Shown: positions 10,401-17,713 of the stretch, piece after piece
Position numbering within the stretch: position 1 is the stretch's first letter
How the letters are laid out: every line of letters begins with the position of its first letter
Assembly: GCF_019469185.1 (NCBI RefSeq)
Contig: NZ_CP048264.1
Coordinates: 2,604,001 to 2,668,000, forward strand
DNA length: 64,000 nucleotides
Source of the DNA: Gilliamella sp. ESL0441
GTDB lineage: Bacteria > Pseudomonadota > Gammaproteobacteria > Enterobacterales > Orbaceae
Reading direction: 5' to 3'
Notes under the pieces: model-generated
What the model saw: only the letters and a program-made list of their open reading frames with translations
Databases searched by the model: none
Told to the model about the DNA's origin: nothing
Program-made: the position numbers and the translations under genes

Positions 10401-10931
10401 TCGCAAAGTTATGGCTCTCACCAAAGACCCGAGGATTATTTAGACAGTTTTAATCATTTCATTCATAATCAATTAAATGAAAGTGCTGCGTTGTCTGTGG
10501 TTGTTAATCGCCCACGTGATTTAACCCGTGCGCAATTGAAAGAAGTTAAACTGTTATTGGATGGTGCAGGTTATTCGGAAGCTAATTTACGCACTGCCGT
10601 ACGCAATCAAACTAATCAAGATATTGCAGCGAGTATTATTGGTTATATTCGTCGTGCTGCCTTGGGCGAACCATTAATTCCTTTTGAACAACGTGTTAAA
10701 CAAGCCATGCAACAAATCTACCAAAGCCATAGTTGGACACCGGCTCAACGCAATTGGTTAGATCGTTTAGCCAAACAAATTATCTTTGAGATCGTTATTG
10801 ATAAAGAATTTATTAATCATCGCTTTACTGATAGTGGTGGCGCTAAGCAGCTTGATAAAATATTGGGCAATCAACTTGATAGGGTATTAGATGAATTAAG
10901 AGAGGCTATTTGGCCAGCACTTACCGCATAA
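7410..10931 (+). CDS. hsdR: Type I restriction enzyme, R (motor/nuclease) subunit
   Basis: This 1173-residue protein cleaves DNA after ATP-driven translocation by the HsdR2M2S complex. Residues 1-125 match the DUF4145 helical domain found on some HsdR proteins. Residues 145-240 are coiled coil. The nuclease has D314 and E328-A-K330 (PD-(D/E)xK). The SF2 motor has Walker A MATGTGKT at 475-482, DEAH at 579-582 and LTATP at about 622. Helicase motifs V/VI follow (TTGIDVLKICNLVFMR, then IGRATRR), and after them an EcoEI-type C-terminal region. All key residues are present, so the subunit looks active. The gene order R-M-S-plus-extra is compact, with 111 bases before hsdM, which may carry its own promoter. 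Confidence 0.95.
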   Translation: MIIIKEQSNFGFLVEHDPLFVELACTAERAFSSDPNTTLIKLRQLAEAMAQHIAAKAGIEFNERTSQSDLLYKISNELKLDPIIRNLFHTLRIEGNKATHQFKTKHKEAKDGLLVAYKLAIWFHQSFSQAGVQFKPEPFKPLVDPSEHLRSLQSEISKLKIELEQANIELNSSQQFNELLAKEKTEFETLALKMDEEARSLSQQAQENEAMLLKQQKEYEIKIKDLQQALALQDLKAQKVSRNTISNKAKKASQQIELSEELTRILIDMQLIEAGWQADTEQLNYKKGTRPEKNKYLAIAEWPTEHKGEKGWADYVLFAGLTPIAVVEAKKKNKNVSGKIGQAERYSKGFQVLPPLIGAWELEKRTIAWPDESDCHYKIPFVYSCNGRPYIKQLAEQSGTWFRDVRDGANLKRPLFSFHSPQGLLDLLNRSRENAEQQLKQEPFAYLQLRDYQEKAIVATENTLSKGIRTALIAMATGTGKTRTIIGLMYRFLKTERFKRILFLVDRTALGEQAIDSFNEATLEQNLTLSKIYNLAELGSMVTEAETRIQVATVQAMVNRIFMSDNPPLIDQFDCIIIDEAHRGYTLDQEMTEGEMAIRDATQYLSSYRRVLDYFDAVKIALTATPAKHTSDIFGKPVYIYSYREAVADDWLIDHEPPIRYQTLLTQNGITFTKGEKVSAINTQTGEVKTAELEDELNFEVDAFNRRVINENFNRVICEQLVNELDPFGEEKTLIFCATDLHADMVKRLLDDAFKNLYNGEYNQAAVAKITGQSDKVNQLIKQFKNERYPNIAITVDLLTTGIDVLKICNLVFMRRVKSRILYEQMIGRATRRCDSIGKTVFRIYDPVDIYAALKDVNTMQPLVKDPNIPLEQLIEELSDPKLLAKALQTPGDMAGETYADVILNQLNQKLMRILRKAEQKAENKPELRQKLDELQTLWDVEPKKLHNYLHEIGPESAANFIKQHHGLINQLNEVNRLLGSERLPLISQHEDHLRERSQSYGSHQRPEDYLDSFNHFIHNQLNESAALSVVVNRPRDLTRAQLKEVKLLLDGAGYSEANLRTAVRNQTNQDIAASIIGYIRRAALGEPLIPFEQRVKQAMQQIYQSHSWTPAQRNWLDRLAKQIIFEIVIDKEFINHRFTDSGGAKQLDKILGNQLDRVLDELREAIWPALTA

Positions 10932-11042
10932 TATAGCAAAGTCACTTGAAGTTACTAAAATATACATTTACTCTAATTCATAATGGCGATGAAAATACTA
11001 GTCTTGCCTATTAAGTATACGAGTATAAACTTGGGATAAAAA

Positions 11043-12644
11043 ATGACTAATAACAATATTGTACAAAAACTGTGGAATTTATGTGATGTATTGCGTGATG
11101 ATGGTATTAACTATTCAGATTATGTAACTGAATTAGTACTTTTATTATTTATTAAAATGGTACATGAAAATACCGAAGCAGGGATTTTGCAAAAACATCC
11201 TTTACCTGTTGGGTGTCGTTGGACTAATCTCAATGATAAATCAGGTATTACCCTATTAAATGATTATAAAGCCATCTTATTAGCCTTATCAACAGGTAAG
11301 CGTCAAGAAATCGATCCTGAAAATCCAGAACAATACATTGAAGTGACAGTACATAATGACCCATTAATAAGCGCCATTTATGACGATGCACAAACTCGAT
11401 TACGAGAACCACGGCATTTAGAGCAATTGATTAAAACATTAGATCAAATTGATTGGTTTAGTATTCAAAAGGATGGGCTGGGTGATCTTTATGAAGGATT
11501 ATTAGAAAAAAATGCCAATGAAACAAAATCCGGTGCTGGTCAGTATTTTACGCCAAGACCACTGATTAATTGTATGGTGCGGTGTATTAAACCACAAATA
11601 AAACATATCATCCAAGATCCTGCTGCCGGAACGGCAGGATTTCTTGTCGCAGCAGATCAGTATTTACGGCAACAAACCAACGATTATTATGATCTTGATG
11701 CTAAAGATGCTGATTTTCAAAAAAACGAAGCGTTTATTGGTGTTGAATTAGTACCAAATACTCGTCGACTTGCCTTAATGAATTGTTTATTACACGGTAT
11801 AGAAGGCGGTAATGATGGTGCAATTTTATTAGGCAATTCACTTGGTCAAGTTGGGCAAGACCTAAAACCTGCGGATATTATTCTCGCTAATCCACCATTT
11901 GGTACCAGTAAAGGTGGCGATGCCAGTATTACTCGTAAAGATTTAACTTATGAAACCACCAACAAGCAATTAGCTTTTTTACAACATATTTACCGTAATT
12001 TAAAACCCGGTGGTCGCGCTGCCGTGGTATTGCCTGATAATGTATTGTTTGAAGCGGGTAAAGGGACTGATATTCGTCGCGATTTAATGAATAAATGTAA
12101 TTTACATACAATACTACGCTTACCGACCGGGATTTTTTATGCCCAAGGTGTAAAAACCAATGTGCTATTTTTCACTAAGGGCTCAGTAACAGACAAACTA
12201 CAACAAGAAAACTGTACGCAAAATGTTTGGGTTTATGATTTGCGTACCAATATGCCAAACTTTGGTAAACGTACACCATTTACTGAGCAATATTTACAAC
12301 CATTTGAAACCGTTTATGGTATCAATCCCGACGGCACCAGCCCAAGACAGGAAGGTGAATGGTCATTCAGTTCAGATGATATCGAAGCAGACTCGTCAGC
12401 CAGTCAAGAAAACTTAGACGTTAATGATCAACTAGCACAATCAAGATGGCGCTGTTTTAGCCGCGATTGGATTGCTTACACAAAACAGGATTCACTCGAT
12501 ATCAGTTGGTTAAAAGATAAAAATAGTGTGGATGCAACCAAACTCCCAGAACCAGCCATACTCGCCAAGCAAGCTAAAGATGAGTTAATAGTTGCTTTGG
12601 ATAAGTTGCAGAGTTTGTTGAGTGCTTTGGGAGAAACTGAATAA
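11043..12644 (+). CDS. hsdM: Type I adenine-N6 DNA methyltransferase, M subunit
   Basis: The 533-residue protein has an N-terminal helical HsdM domain (to about residue 150). A Rossmann methyltransferase follows, with the SAM motif DPAAGTAGF starting at D192 and the catalytic NPPF at N283-F286, as in gamma-class N6-adenine methyltransferases. It modifies the site recognised by HsdS and, with HsdR, forms the restriction complex. The stop overlaps the hsdS start (TAATG), giving coupled translation. Length and motifs are normal for the family. Confidence 0.95.
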   Translation: MTNNNIVQKLWNLCDVLRDDGINYSDYVTELVLLLFIKMVHENTEAGILQKHPLPVGCRWTNLNDKSGITLLNDYKAILLALSTGKRQEIDPENPEQYIEVTVHNDPLISAIYDDAQTRLREPRHLEQLIKTLDQIDWFSIQKDGLGDLYEGLLEKNANETKSGAGQYFTPRPLINCMVRCIKPQIKHIIQDPAAGTAGFLVAADQYLRQQTNDYYDLDAKDADFQKNEAFIGVELVPNTRRLALMNCLLHGIEGGNDGAILLGNSLGQVGQDLKPADIILANPPFGTSKGGDASITRKDLTYETTNKQLAFLQHIYRNLKPGGRAAVVLPDNVLFEAGKGTDIRRDLMNKCNLHTILRLPTGIFYAQGVKTNVLFFTKGSVTDKLQQENCTQNVWVYDLRTNMPNFGKRTPFTEQYLQPFETVYGINPDGTSPRQEGEWSFSSDDIEADSSASQENLDVNDQLAQSRWRCFSRDWIAYTKQDSLDISWLKDKNSVDATKLPEPAILAKQAKDELIVALDKLQSLLSALGETE

Positions 12645-13984
12645 TGAGCGATATTCTTCTTGTACCTGAAGGTTGGATTGTTACTAAATTTACTGATGTC
12701 TTGGATATACAAGGTGGTACTCAACCACCAAAATCTAATTTTGTAGATCAAGTAAAAGAAGGCTATATACGCCTTCTTCAAATTCGAGATTTTGGCGACA
12801 AACCTGTCCCAACATTTATACCAATAACATCTAAATTAAAATTATGTGATAAAGATGATGTATTAATAGGACGTTACGGGGCATCTTTAGGGCGTATCTG
12901 TACTGGAATGAAAGGTGCTTATAATGTTGCTTTAGCTAAAGTATTATTTGGTAAATATTTAGATAGAAGATTTTTGAAAGCATACTTAGAATCAGAATTA
13001 TTTCAAGCATCCTTAAGATTATTATCTCGTTCAGCTCAAAATGGATTTAATAAAGATGATCTTAATTCGTTTGTATTTTTACTACCACCTTTCAATGAAC
13101 AAAAAATCATAGCTGAAAAACTTAATTTATTACTAGCCCAAGTACAAGAAACAAAATCACGCCTTGAACAAATTCCTGAACTTCTAAAACAGTTTCGGCA
13201 GTCAGTGTTATCGGATGCCGTGAGTGGTAAATTAACGGAAGATTGGAGAAAAAATGATAAATGTTGGATTTCAGCGATATTAGGCAATTTAATTTTAGAT
13301 TCAACAAATGGTTTATCCAAAAGAAAAGGGACTAATGGTAAAGAGATTACTGTTTTAAGGTTAGCAGATTTTAAAAATGCATGTCGAGTATTTGGGAATG
13401 AACGGAAAATTGTTTTAACAGATAAAGAAATAGAGAAATTTACATTAAAAAATGGTGATATTTTGGTTATTCGAGTTAACGGCAGTGTCGATTTAGCTGG
13501 AAGATTTATCGAGTATTCATTACAAAAAAAAATTGAAGGATTTTGTGATCATTTTATAAGATTACGATTAAATGAAAAAAAAATCCTTTCTAAATATTTA
13601 TTATTTGTGGCCAATAATGGGGAGGGACGTTTATATTTACAGAATAGTTTGTCAACAAGTGCAGGACAAAATACGATTAACCAGGCTTCAATTAGAGCCT
13701 TAAATATACCGTTACCTTCACTAGAAGAACAAATCGAAATCGTCCGTCGTGTAGAACAATTATTTGCCTATGCTGATAAAATTGAACAACAGGTTAATAC
13801 AGCTTTAGAAAAAGTGAATCATTTACCTCAATCAATTTTAGCCAAAGCGTTTCGTGGTGAATTAACCGCACAATGGCGCGCTGAAAATGTTGATTTAATT
13901 ACGGGTGAAAATTCAGCGGCATCCTTACTTGAAAAAATTCAGGTTGAGCGCGCGCAAAACAATAAAAACAAAAAGAAAAAATAA
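12644..13984 (+). CDS. hsdS: Type I specificity subunit
   Basis: The 446-residue protein has the two-fold HsdS plan: target-recognition domain 1 (about 1-150), a central conserved helix (PPFNEQKIIAEKL to about 205), target-recognition domain 2 (about 205-355), and a second conserved helix (PLPSLEEQIEIVRRVEQL to about 425). Each recognition domain reads half of a bipartite site; the site cannot be read from sequence. The C-terminal tail is very lysine-rich (NKNKKKK) and its stop abuts the next ATG. Recognition domains vary fast by recombination, which fits the odd composition of this half of the operon. Confidence 0.94.
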   Translation: MSDILLVPEGWIVTKFTDVLDIQGGTQPPKSNFVDQVKEGYIRLLQIRDFGDKPVPTFIPITSKLKLCDKDDVLIGRYGASLGRICTGMKGAYNVALAKVLFGKYLDRRFLKAYLESELFQASLRLLSRSAQNGFNKDDLNSFVFLLPPFNEQKIIAEKLNLLLAQVQETKSRLEQIPELLKQFRQSVLSDAVSGKLTEDWRKNDKCWISAILGNLILDSTNGLSKRKGTNGKEITVLRLADFKNACRVFGNERKIVLTDKEIEKFTLKNGDILVIRVNGSVDLAGRFIEYSLQKKIEGFCDHFIRLRLNEKKILSKYLLFVANNGEGRLYLQNSLSTSAGQNTINQASIRALNIPLPSLEEQIEIVRRVEQLFAYADKIEQQVNTALEKVNHLPQSILAKAFRGELTAQWRAENVDLITGENSAASLLEKIQVERAQNNKNKKKK

Positions 13985-15730
13985 ATGCGTCAAGAACAAA
14001 TTGATTTGCTGGAAATAATCACCAATAAGCAATATAATAACCCTGAAATCAACACCTTGTTTAAAGGGTTATTATATTCACCTTGGCAATGCTCGAATAA
14101 ATTAATCGATAAATATGTTAGTAAATCATTAGCAAAAATAGTAAAACGATATAAACAGTCTGTGTTACATTTTGTTTTTAATACAACTAAATTTAATTAC
14201 TACCAAACTTATATTTGTGGAATTTATTTAGAGCTTAATGATAGCAACACAGGTGAAGAAGCAAATTTCTTAGCGCAATTAAATTTGTACAAAGAAATAA
14301 TTTCGGAAGATCTCGAAAAAGCTAACCTTAACTTTGATGAATTATCATCACAAGGGCAAGATACATTAGTCGGTTTGTATATTTATGCGACCATCGCAGT
14401 ATATGAGGTGGCGGGAATTATACAACCTATCGATAATTCAAAACATTTTCATCTCAAAATTAAAGAATGTTATTTAGATGCTTATTTAATAAAACAGTTT
14501 AGAACTTTTTGCAACCAACTTAGTCGTATATCAGATTATTCAACTCTCTATCATTTAACCACGAATTTCGGACTACCTCAATTACAGAAAAATAGTGAAC
14601 CACTGAAAAATATTACTAACCATTTAATCGATAAAACCTTATCCATTAATATCAAATATCTTGATACGTCGCTTTCTTATTCATTCCAACAACTTTTTAA
14701 TCGAGCCCAACTGTTAACTTTTTTATATTGCTATTTAGTTCATCATTGTTCAACACCAAATAAAATCGAATTAAAACCAGTCAAAATTCATAATGCGGAT
14801 ATTCTCAAAGCTAGGTTTAATCAAAATGAAATTGACAACTTAGTTGCCGATATTGACAATAGAACTGGATTCTATAATACAGTATTAGAAAGAACGGAGG
14901 TGAATGATTGGCTTAACTTAAAAAATTTCAATCTTTACTACATGTTCAATATTCACGCCAAATCATTGTTAGATAAATCGTTAAGAGCACATCAAAAATG
15001 GTTTGAAATTAACTATTTAATTCCTTATTTGCGCAAAGAGCTTGATCAAGAAAGATTTATTATTGGTCAAGGTTTTAAACGAACTAACAAATATCAAAAT
15101 AGGATCGCTAATTATGATGTCGATGTTGTTATATATGATAAAAAAACAGATCTTATTTATTTTTGTCAATTAAAACACACGGTAAATTTTCTAACAACTA
15201 ACTTTAGAAATGAACTAAACACATTTAGTAGTGAAATCCTTGAAAAAGGTGTTAATCAGTTAATAGCTCTGAGGGAAATTATCAATGATGATTTAATCAA
15301 GCAGCAACTTATCACCGCATTTCAAAATACTCCATTAACAAAATCTTATATAAGAAAAAATGATTTCTCTAAAAATAGTCGTTTTATATTAATTCATAAT
15401 ATGCAAGATTTCGATTTTTGTATAAAAAATAGCATAACCTTGTATGAATGGAACACCTTGCGTAACCTACTGAAAGGGAGTAGCGTATATACAAAAATAG
15501 ATAAAGATCACTATTATCGTGGTGAAAAAATAAAAGAATTGCCGATTGATTTAGCCGATCTGAATGCGGTAAAAGAACATAGTCATATGAATAATAATAT
15601 TAATTCGAGTTTCAAAATTAGTAAAGAATACCTAGAGTTATCAATATATAGCCATTCACAAACCGTCATTTTCAACAAAATAATTAAAAATAATATAAAA
15701 TTAGATTGTATAGCCCCTTATTTTAATTAG
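13985..15730 (+). CDS. Unknown 581-residue protein with nuclease-like motif, fourth gene of the hsd operon
   Basis: The ATG follows the hsdS TAA directly with no spacer, so it is almost certainly co-translated with the restriction operon. I do not recognise the family. About residues 1-340 are helical and rich in Leu, Asn and Tyr. A motif at 378-397 resembles the PD-(D/E)xK core: D378-x-D380 on a strand (YDVDVVIY), then a second strand ending Q395-L-K397 (YFCQLKH). This is the Q-x-K variant seen in Mrr-like enzymes. A conserved acidic residue in the preceding helix is expected but was not verified. Possible roles are an extra endonuclease, an anti-phage effector guarded by the R-M system, or a regulator. 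No membrane segment is seen. Confidence 0.55.
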   Translation: MRQEQIDLLEIITNKQYNNPEINTLFKGLLYSPWQCSNKLIDKYVSKSLAKIVKRYKQSVLHFVFNTTKFNYYQTYICGIYLELNDSNTGEEANFLAQLNLYKEIISEDLEKANLNFDELSSQGQDTLVGLYIYATIAVYEVAGIIQPIDNSKHFHLKIKECYLDAYLIKQFRTFCNQLSRISDYSTLYHLTTNFGLPQLQKNSEPLKNITNHLIDKTLSINIKYLDTSLSYSFQQLFNRAQLLTFLYCYLVHHCSTPNKIELKPVKIHNADILKARFNQNEIDNLVADIDNRTGFYNTVLERTEVNDWLNLKNFNLYYMFNIHAKSLLDKSLRAHQKWFEINYLIPYLRKELDQERFIIGQGFKRTNKYQNRIANYDVDVVIYDKKTDLIYFCQLKHTVNFLTTNFRNELNTFSSEILEKGVNQLIALREIINDDLIKQQLITAFQNTPLTKSYIRKNDFSKNSRFILIHNMQDFDFCIKNSITLYEWNTLRNLLKGSSVYTKIDKDHYYRGEKIKELPIDLADLNAVKEHSHMNNNINSSFKISKEYLELSIYSHSQTVIFNKIIKNNIKLDCIAPYFN

Positions 15731-15832
15731 TTATCAATAAATTTATGACTAGATATTTTATATTTCAAGCAGGTATCTAAAAAGTCCTTCCTTGCTGAAG
15801 GAAAATCAACGTCAAAACAGCAAAATTAAACC

Positions 15833-15852
15833 ACACCGACCTAAGTCGGTGT
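15833..15852. terminator. Bidirectional terminator between the hsd operon and rtcB
   Basis: A perfect 8-bp stem, ACACCGAC, with loop CTAA closes with GTCGGTGT. It is followed by AATTTTG on the plus strand and preceded by a run that gives T-rich RNA on the minus strand. It sits between convergent genes. A smaller hairpin, TCCTTC/GAAGGA, lies at about 15785-15802. Confidence 0.75.
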
Positions 15853-15868
15853 AATTTTGACTTTATGG

Positions 15869-17266
15869 CTATACTTTAAACGTAACCCACGGTTTAAGTT
15901 TAACCACTGTTTGAATCAAACCGGCGTTTTGTTGTGCTTCAATTACAGGTGTGATAGGTTTATAGGCTGTAGGAGACTCTTCACGTAGGCGTTCTTCTTT
16001 TAAGGTAATACATTGCCATTGCAAATTAACCTTATCATATTCGACTTTTTTGCTACGCATAGCTTGTCGTCTTTCTGCTCGACCAGCACCGTGTGAACAA
16101 GACCATAACCAATCAGCATGGCCTTTACCCACTGCTACATAAGAGTGATCACCCATTGAACCTGGAATTAAAGCTATCTGACCAGCATAAGCAGGCGTCG
16201 CCCCTTTACGATGAATATTCATCTCATGTTCAGGCAAAATGATATTGTGCGAAATGTCGACCACGAGTTGACTATTATCTTGATGAAAAATAGTTGAAAG
16301 CGATTTACGTATCAATTCGGTAATCACAATTCGATTAATCCAAGCATAACGGGCAGCAACGCCCATAGCTTGTAAATAGGCCTGTGCGTGACTATCTGTT
16401 AAACCAAACAATCCTGATTTTGGTTGCTTTTCATTAGTCGGCCATAAAGCTTTTGCTTTATCTTGCCAACGCTGACCAATGTAAAAACCAACATCACGCG
16501 ATCCGGTATGAATCATGACGACGACACTATTTTTTTCAAGACCTAATTGATAAGCTAAATGTCGATCGATAATATCATCAACAATTTGTAACTCGACAAA
16601 ATGATTACCAGATCCGACAGTACCTAAACTCGCTGGGCGGATAATATCGCGCTTTTCAAAAAAGGCTTCAGGTGCATACTGACTATCTGCCTTAATTAAA
16701 TGATTACCCGATATTTTATCAAGCTCTGCTTGTAACCGTTCATAATTAACTGAATTCCACAAACCTTGCTGTGGTAACTCCGATAACCATGCTGCAAGAC
16801 CTTGATCAAATAATGCTTGAAAAGATTGCGGTGTAACAGGTACATCGCGTTCATCTTGCAATAACACACGTTTTAATTGTGCAATAATTGTCGATTTTTG
16901 TTCACACACCTGATCAAAGCTTAAACCGGTGGTAAAAAGCCGCATACCGCAATTAATATCAGTACCAATTGCTGCAGGAATAATTAAATCCTGCGTAGTT
17001 GCAACAATACTACCAACAGGCGCAACCGCACCTGGATGAAAATCGGGTGTAGCACGAGCCATGCAAACTTTCCCTACACTATTAGGGACGTTCACTGATG
17101 CAAAGTTCAGAAGCTGTTCTACCGCTTTTTGCTCTAATGGCAATGGACTTGGTAACAAAATCTGAGCAGATGTATTTTCTTTATTTAAAGTATAAATATC
17201 ATTATTAAAATGACTTTCAATCCCAAGACGGGACAAACGTTTTTGTAAACGAGAAAATGTAGACAT
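15869..17266 (-). CDS. rtcB: RtcB-family RNA ligase
   Basis: The 465-residue protein joins 2',3'-cyclic phosphate or 3'-phosphate RNA ends to 5'-OH ends using GTP and Mn2+. Motifs: DINCGMR (metal Cys), GSGNHFVELQ, HTGSRDVG, DISHN and the guanylated-His motif SHGAGR. All expected metal and catalytic residues appear present. The frame extends 9 bases further to a GTG, but an AGGTGG ribosome-binding site overlaps that codon and lies 5 bases before the ATG at 17266, so that ATG is chosen. No rtcA or rtcR lies beside it. Setting it among predicted RNase-type defence genes (PIN-like, HEPN) suggests RNA repair. A 3' fragment is duplicated at 469-1066. Confidence 0.9.
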   Translation of the reverse strand: MSTFSRLQKRLSRLGIESHFNNDIYTLNKENTSAQILLPSPLPLEQKAVEQLLNFASVNVPNSVGKVCMARATPDFHPGAVAPVGSIVATTQDLIIPAAIGTDINCGMRLFTTGLSFDQVCEQKSTIIAQLKRVLLQDERDVPVTPQSFQALFDQGLAAWLSELPQQGLWNSVNYERLQAELDKISGNHLIKADSQYAPEAFFEKRDIIRPASLGTVGSGNHFVELQIVDDIIDRHLAYQLGLEKNSVVVMIHTGSRDVGFYIGQRWQDKAKALWPTNEKQPKSGLFGLTDSHAQAYLQAMGVAARYAWINRIVITELIRKSLSTIFHQDNSQLVVDISHNIILPEHEMNIHRKGATPAYAGQIALIPGSMGDHSYVAVGKGHADWLWSCSHGAGRAERRQAMRSKKVEYDKVNLQWQCITLKEERLREESPTAYKPITPVIEAQQNAGLIQTVVKLKPWVTFKV

Positions 17267-17493
17267 AATAGCCACCTAGAAAACAATAAAAAAGCGTCTC
17301 CTCAAATTGAGAAGATAATTACTGTTTTCCTGCAGCAGCACTATTCAGGAAAGCGGGCGAATTCTATACCAAGTTTATGGGGTTGTAAAGTGACTCAGTA
17401 TAATTTTTAAAGCCCAAAAGGGCATTTTCGGAAATTTAAAAAGATAAGTTATTTTTATTAAGATTGATTTATTCTTCCCAAATCAAACTACCC
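17267..17493. other. rtcB upstream region
   Basis: Non-coding. It should hold the rtcB promoter on the minus strand. Bases 17290-17330 weakly resemble 1066-1100 beside the rtcB remnant. I see no sigma-54 site, as might be expected for an rtcR-controlled gene. Confidence 0.3.
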
Positions 17494-17577
17494 ATGTTGG
17501 GTGCCAAAAAGATTGCCAACGTGATTGATGAAATCACAATGGCATACAAAGATATTGATGCAGTGATGACCGCATGA
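17494..17577 (+). pseudogene. Possible relic of a second RtcB C-terminus
   Basis: A 27-codon frame ends in the peptide MAYKDIDAVMTA. The AYKDIDAVM string is typical of the C-terminal region of canonical RtcB; the equivalent in the intact gene here is AYKPITPVI. No ligase sequence precedes it. It is on the opposite strand to the intact rtcB. It may be a leftover of a different, canonical RtcB lost from this site. The match is short, so it remains tentative. Confidence 0.4.
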
Positions 17578-17638
17578 AAATTTTTATGATTATATTTTGA
17601 ACGGTTGTTAATTGTTGTTTAATTACATTAAGGTTATT

Positions 17639-17713
17639 ATGAACGCAAATTTAAGTAATGAAGATAATTCTAATGAAAATAAACGTCACAGGGTTTGCAT
17701 CTCATTTTTATAA
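17639..17713 (+). other. 24-codon upstream frame overlapping the ATPase gene start
   Basis: The ATG at 17639 has the best ribosome-binding site in the area (AAGG five bases upstream). It runs 24 codons in the +1-shifted frame and stops inside the ATPase gene. It is either a leader peptide that couples translation to the ATPase gene, or the true N-terminus of that gene separated by a one-base frameshift. Confidence 0.4.

Noticed and set aside
469..17266. Integrase-type insertion at the 3' end of rtcB (attL/attR)
   Set aside because: No integrase is seen, the repeat is about 600 bases and not a short core, and the fragment has decayed. Homologous duplication fits better.
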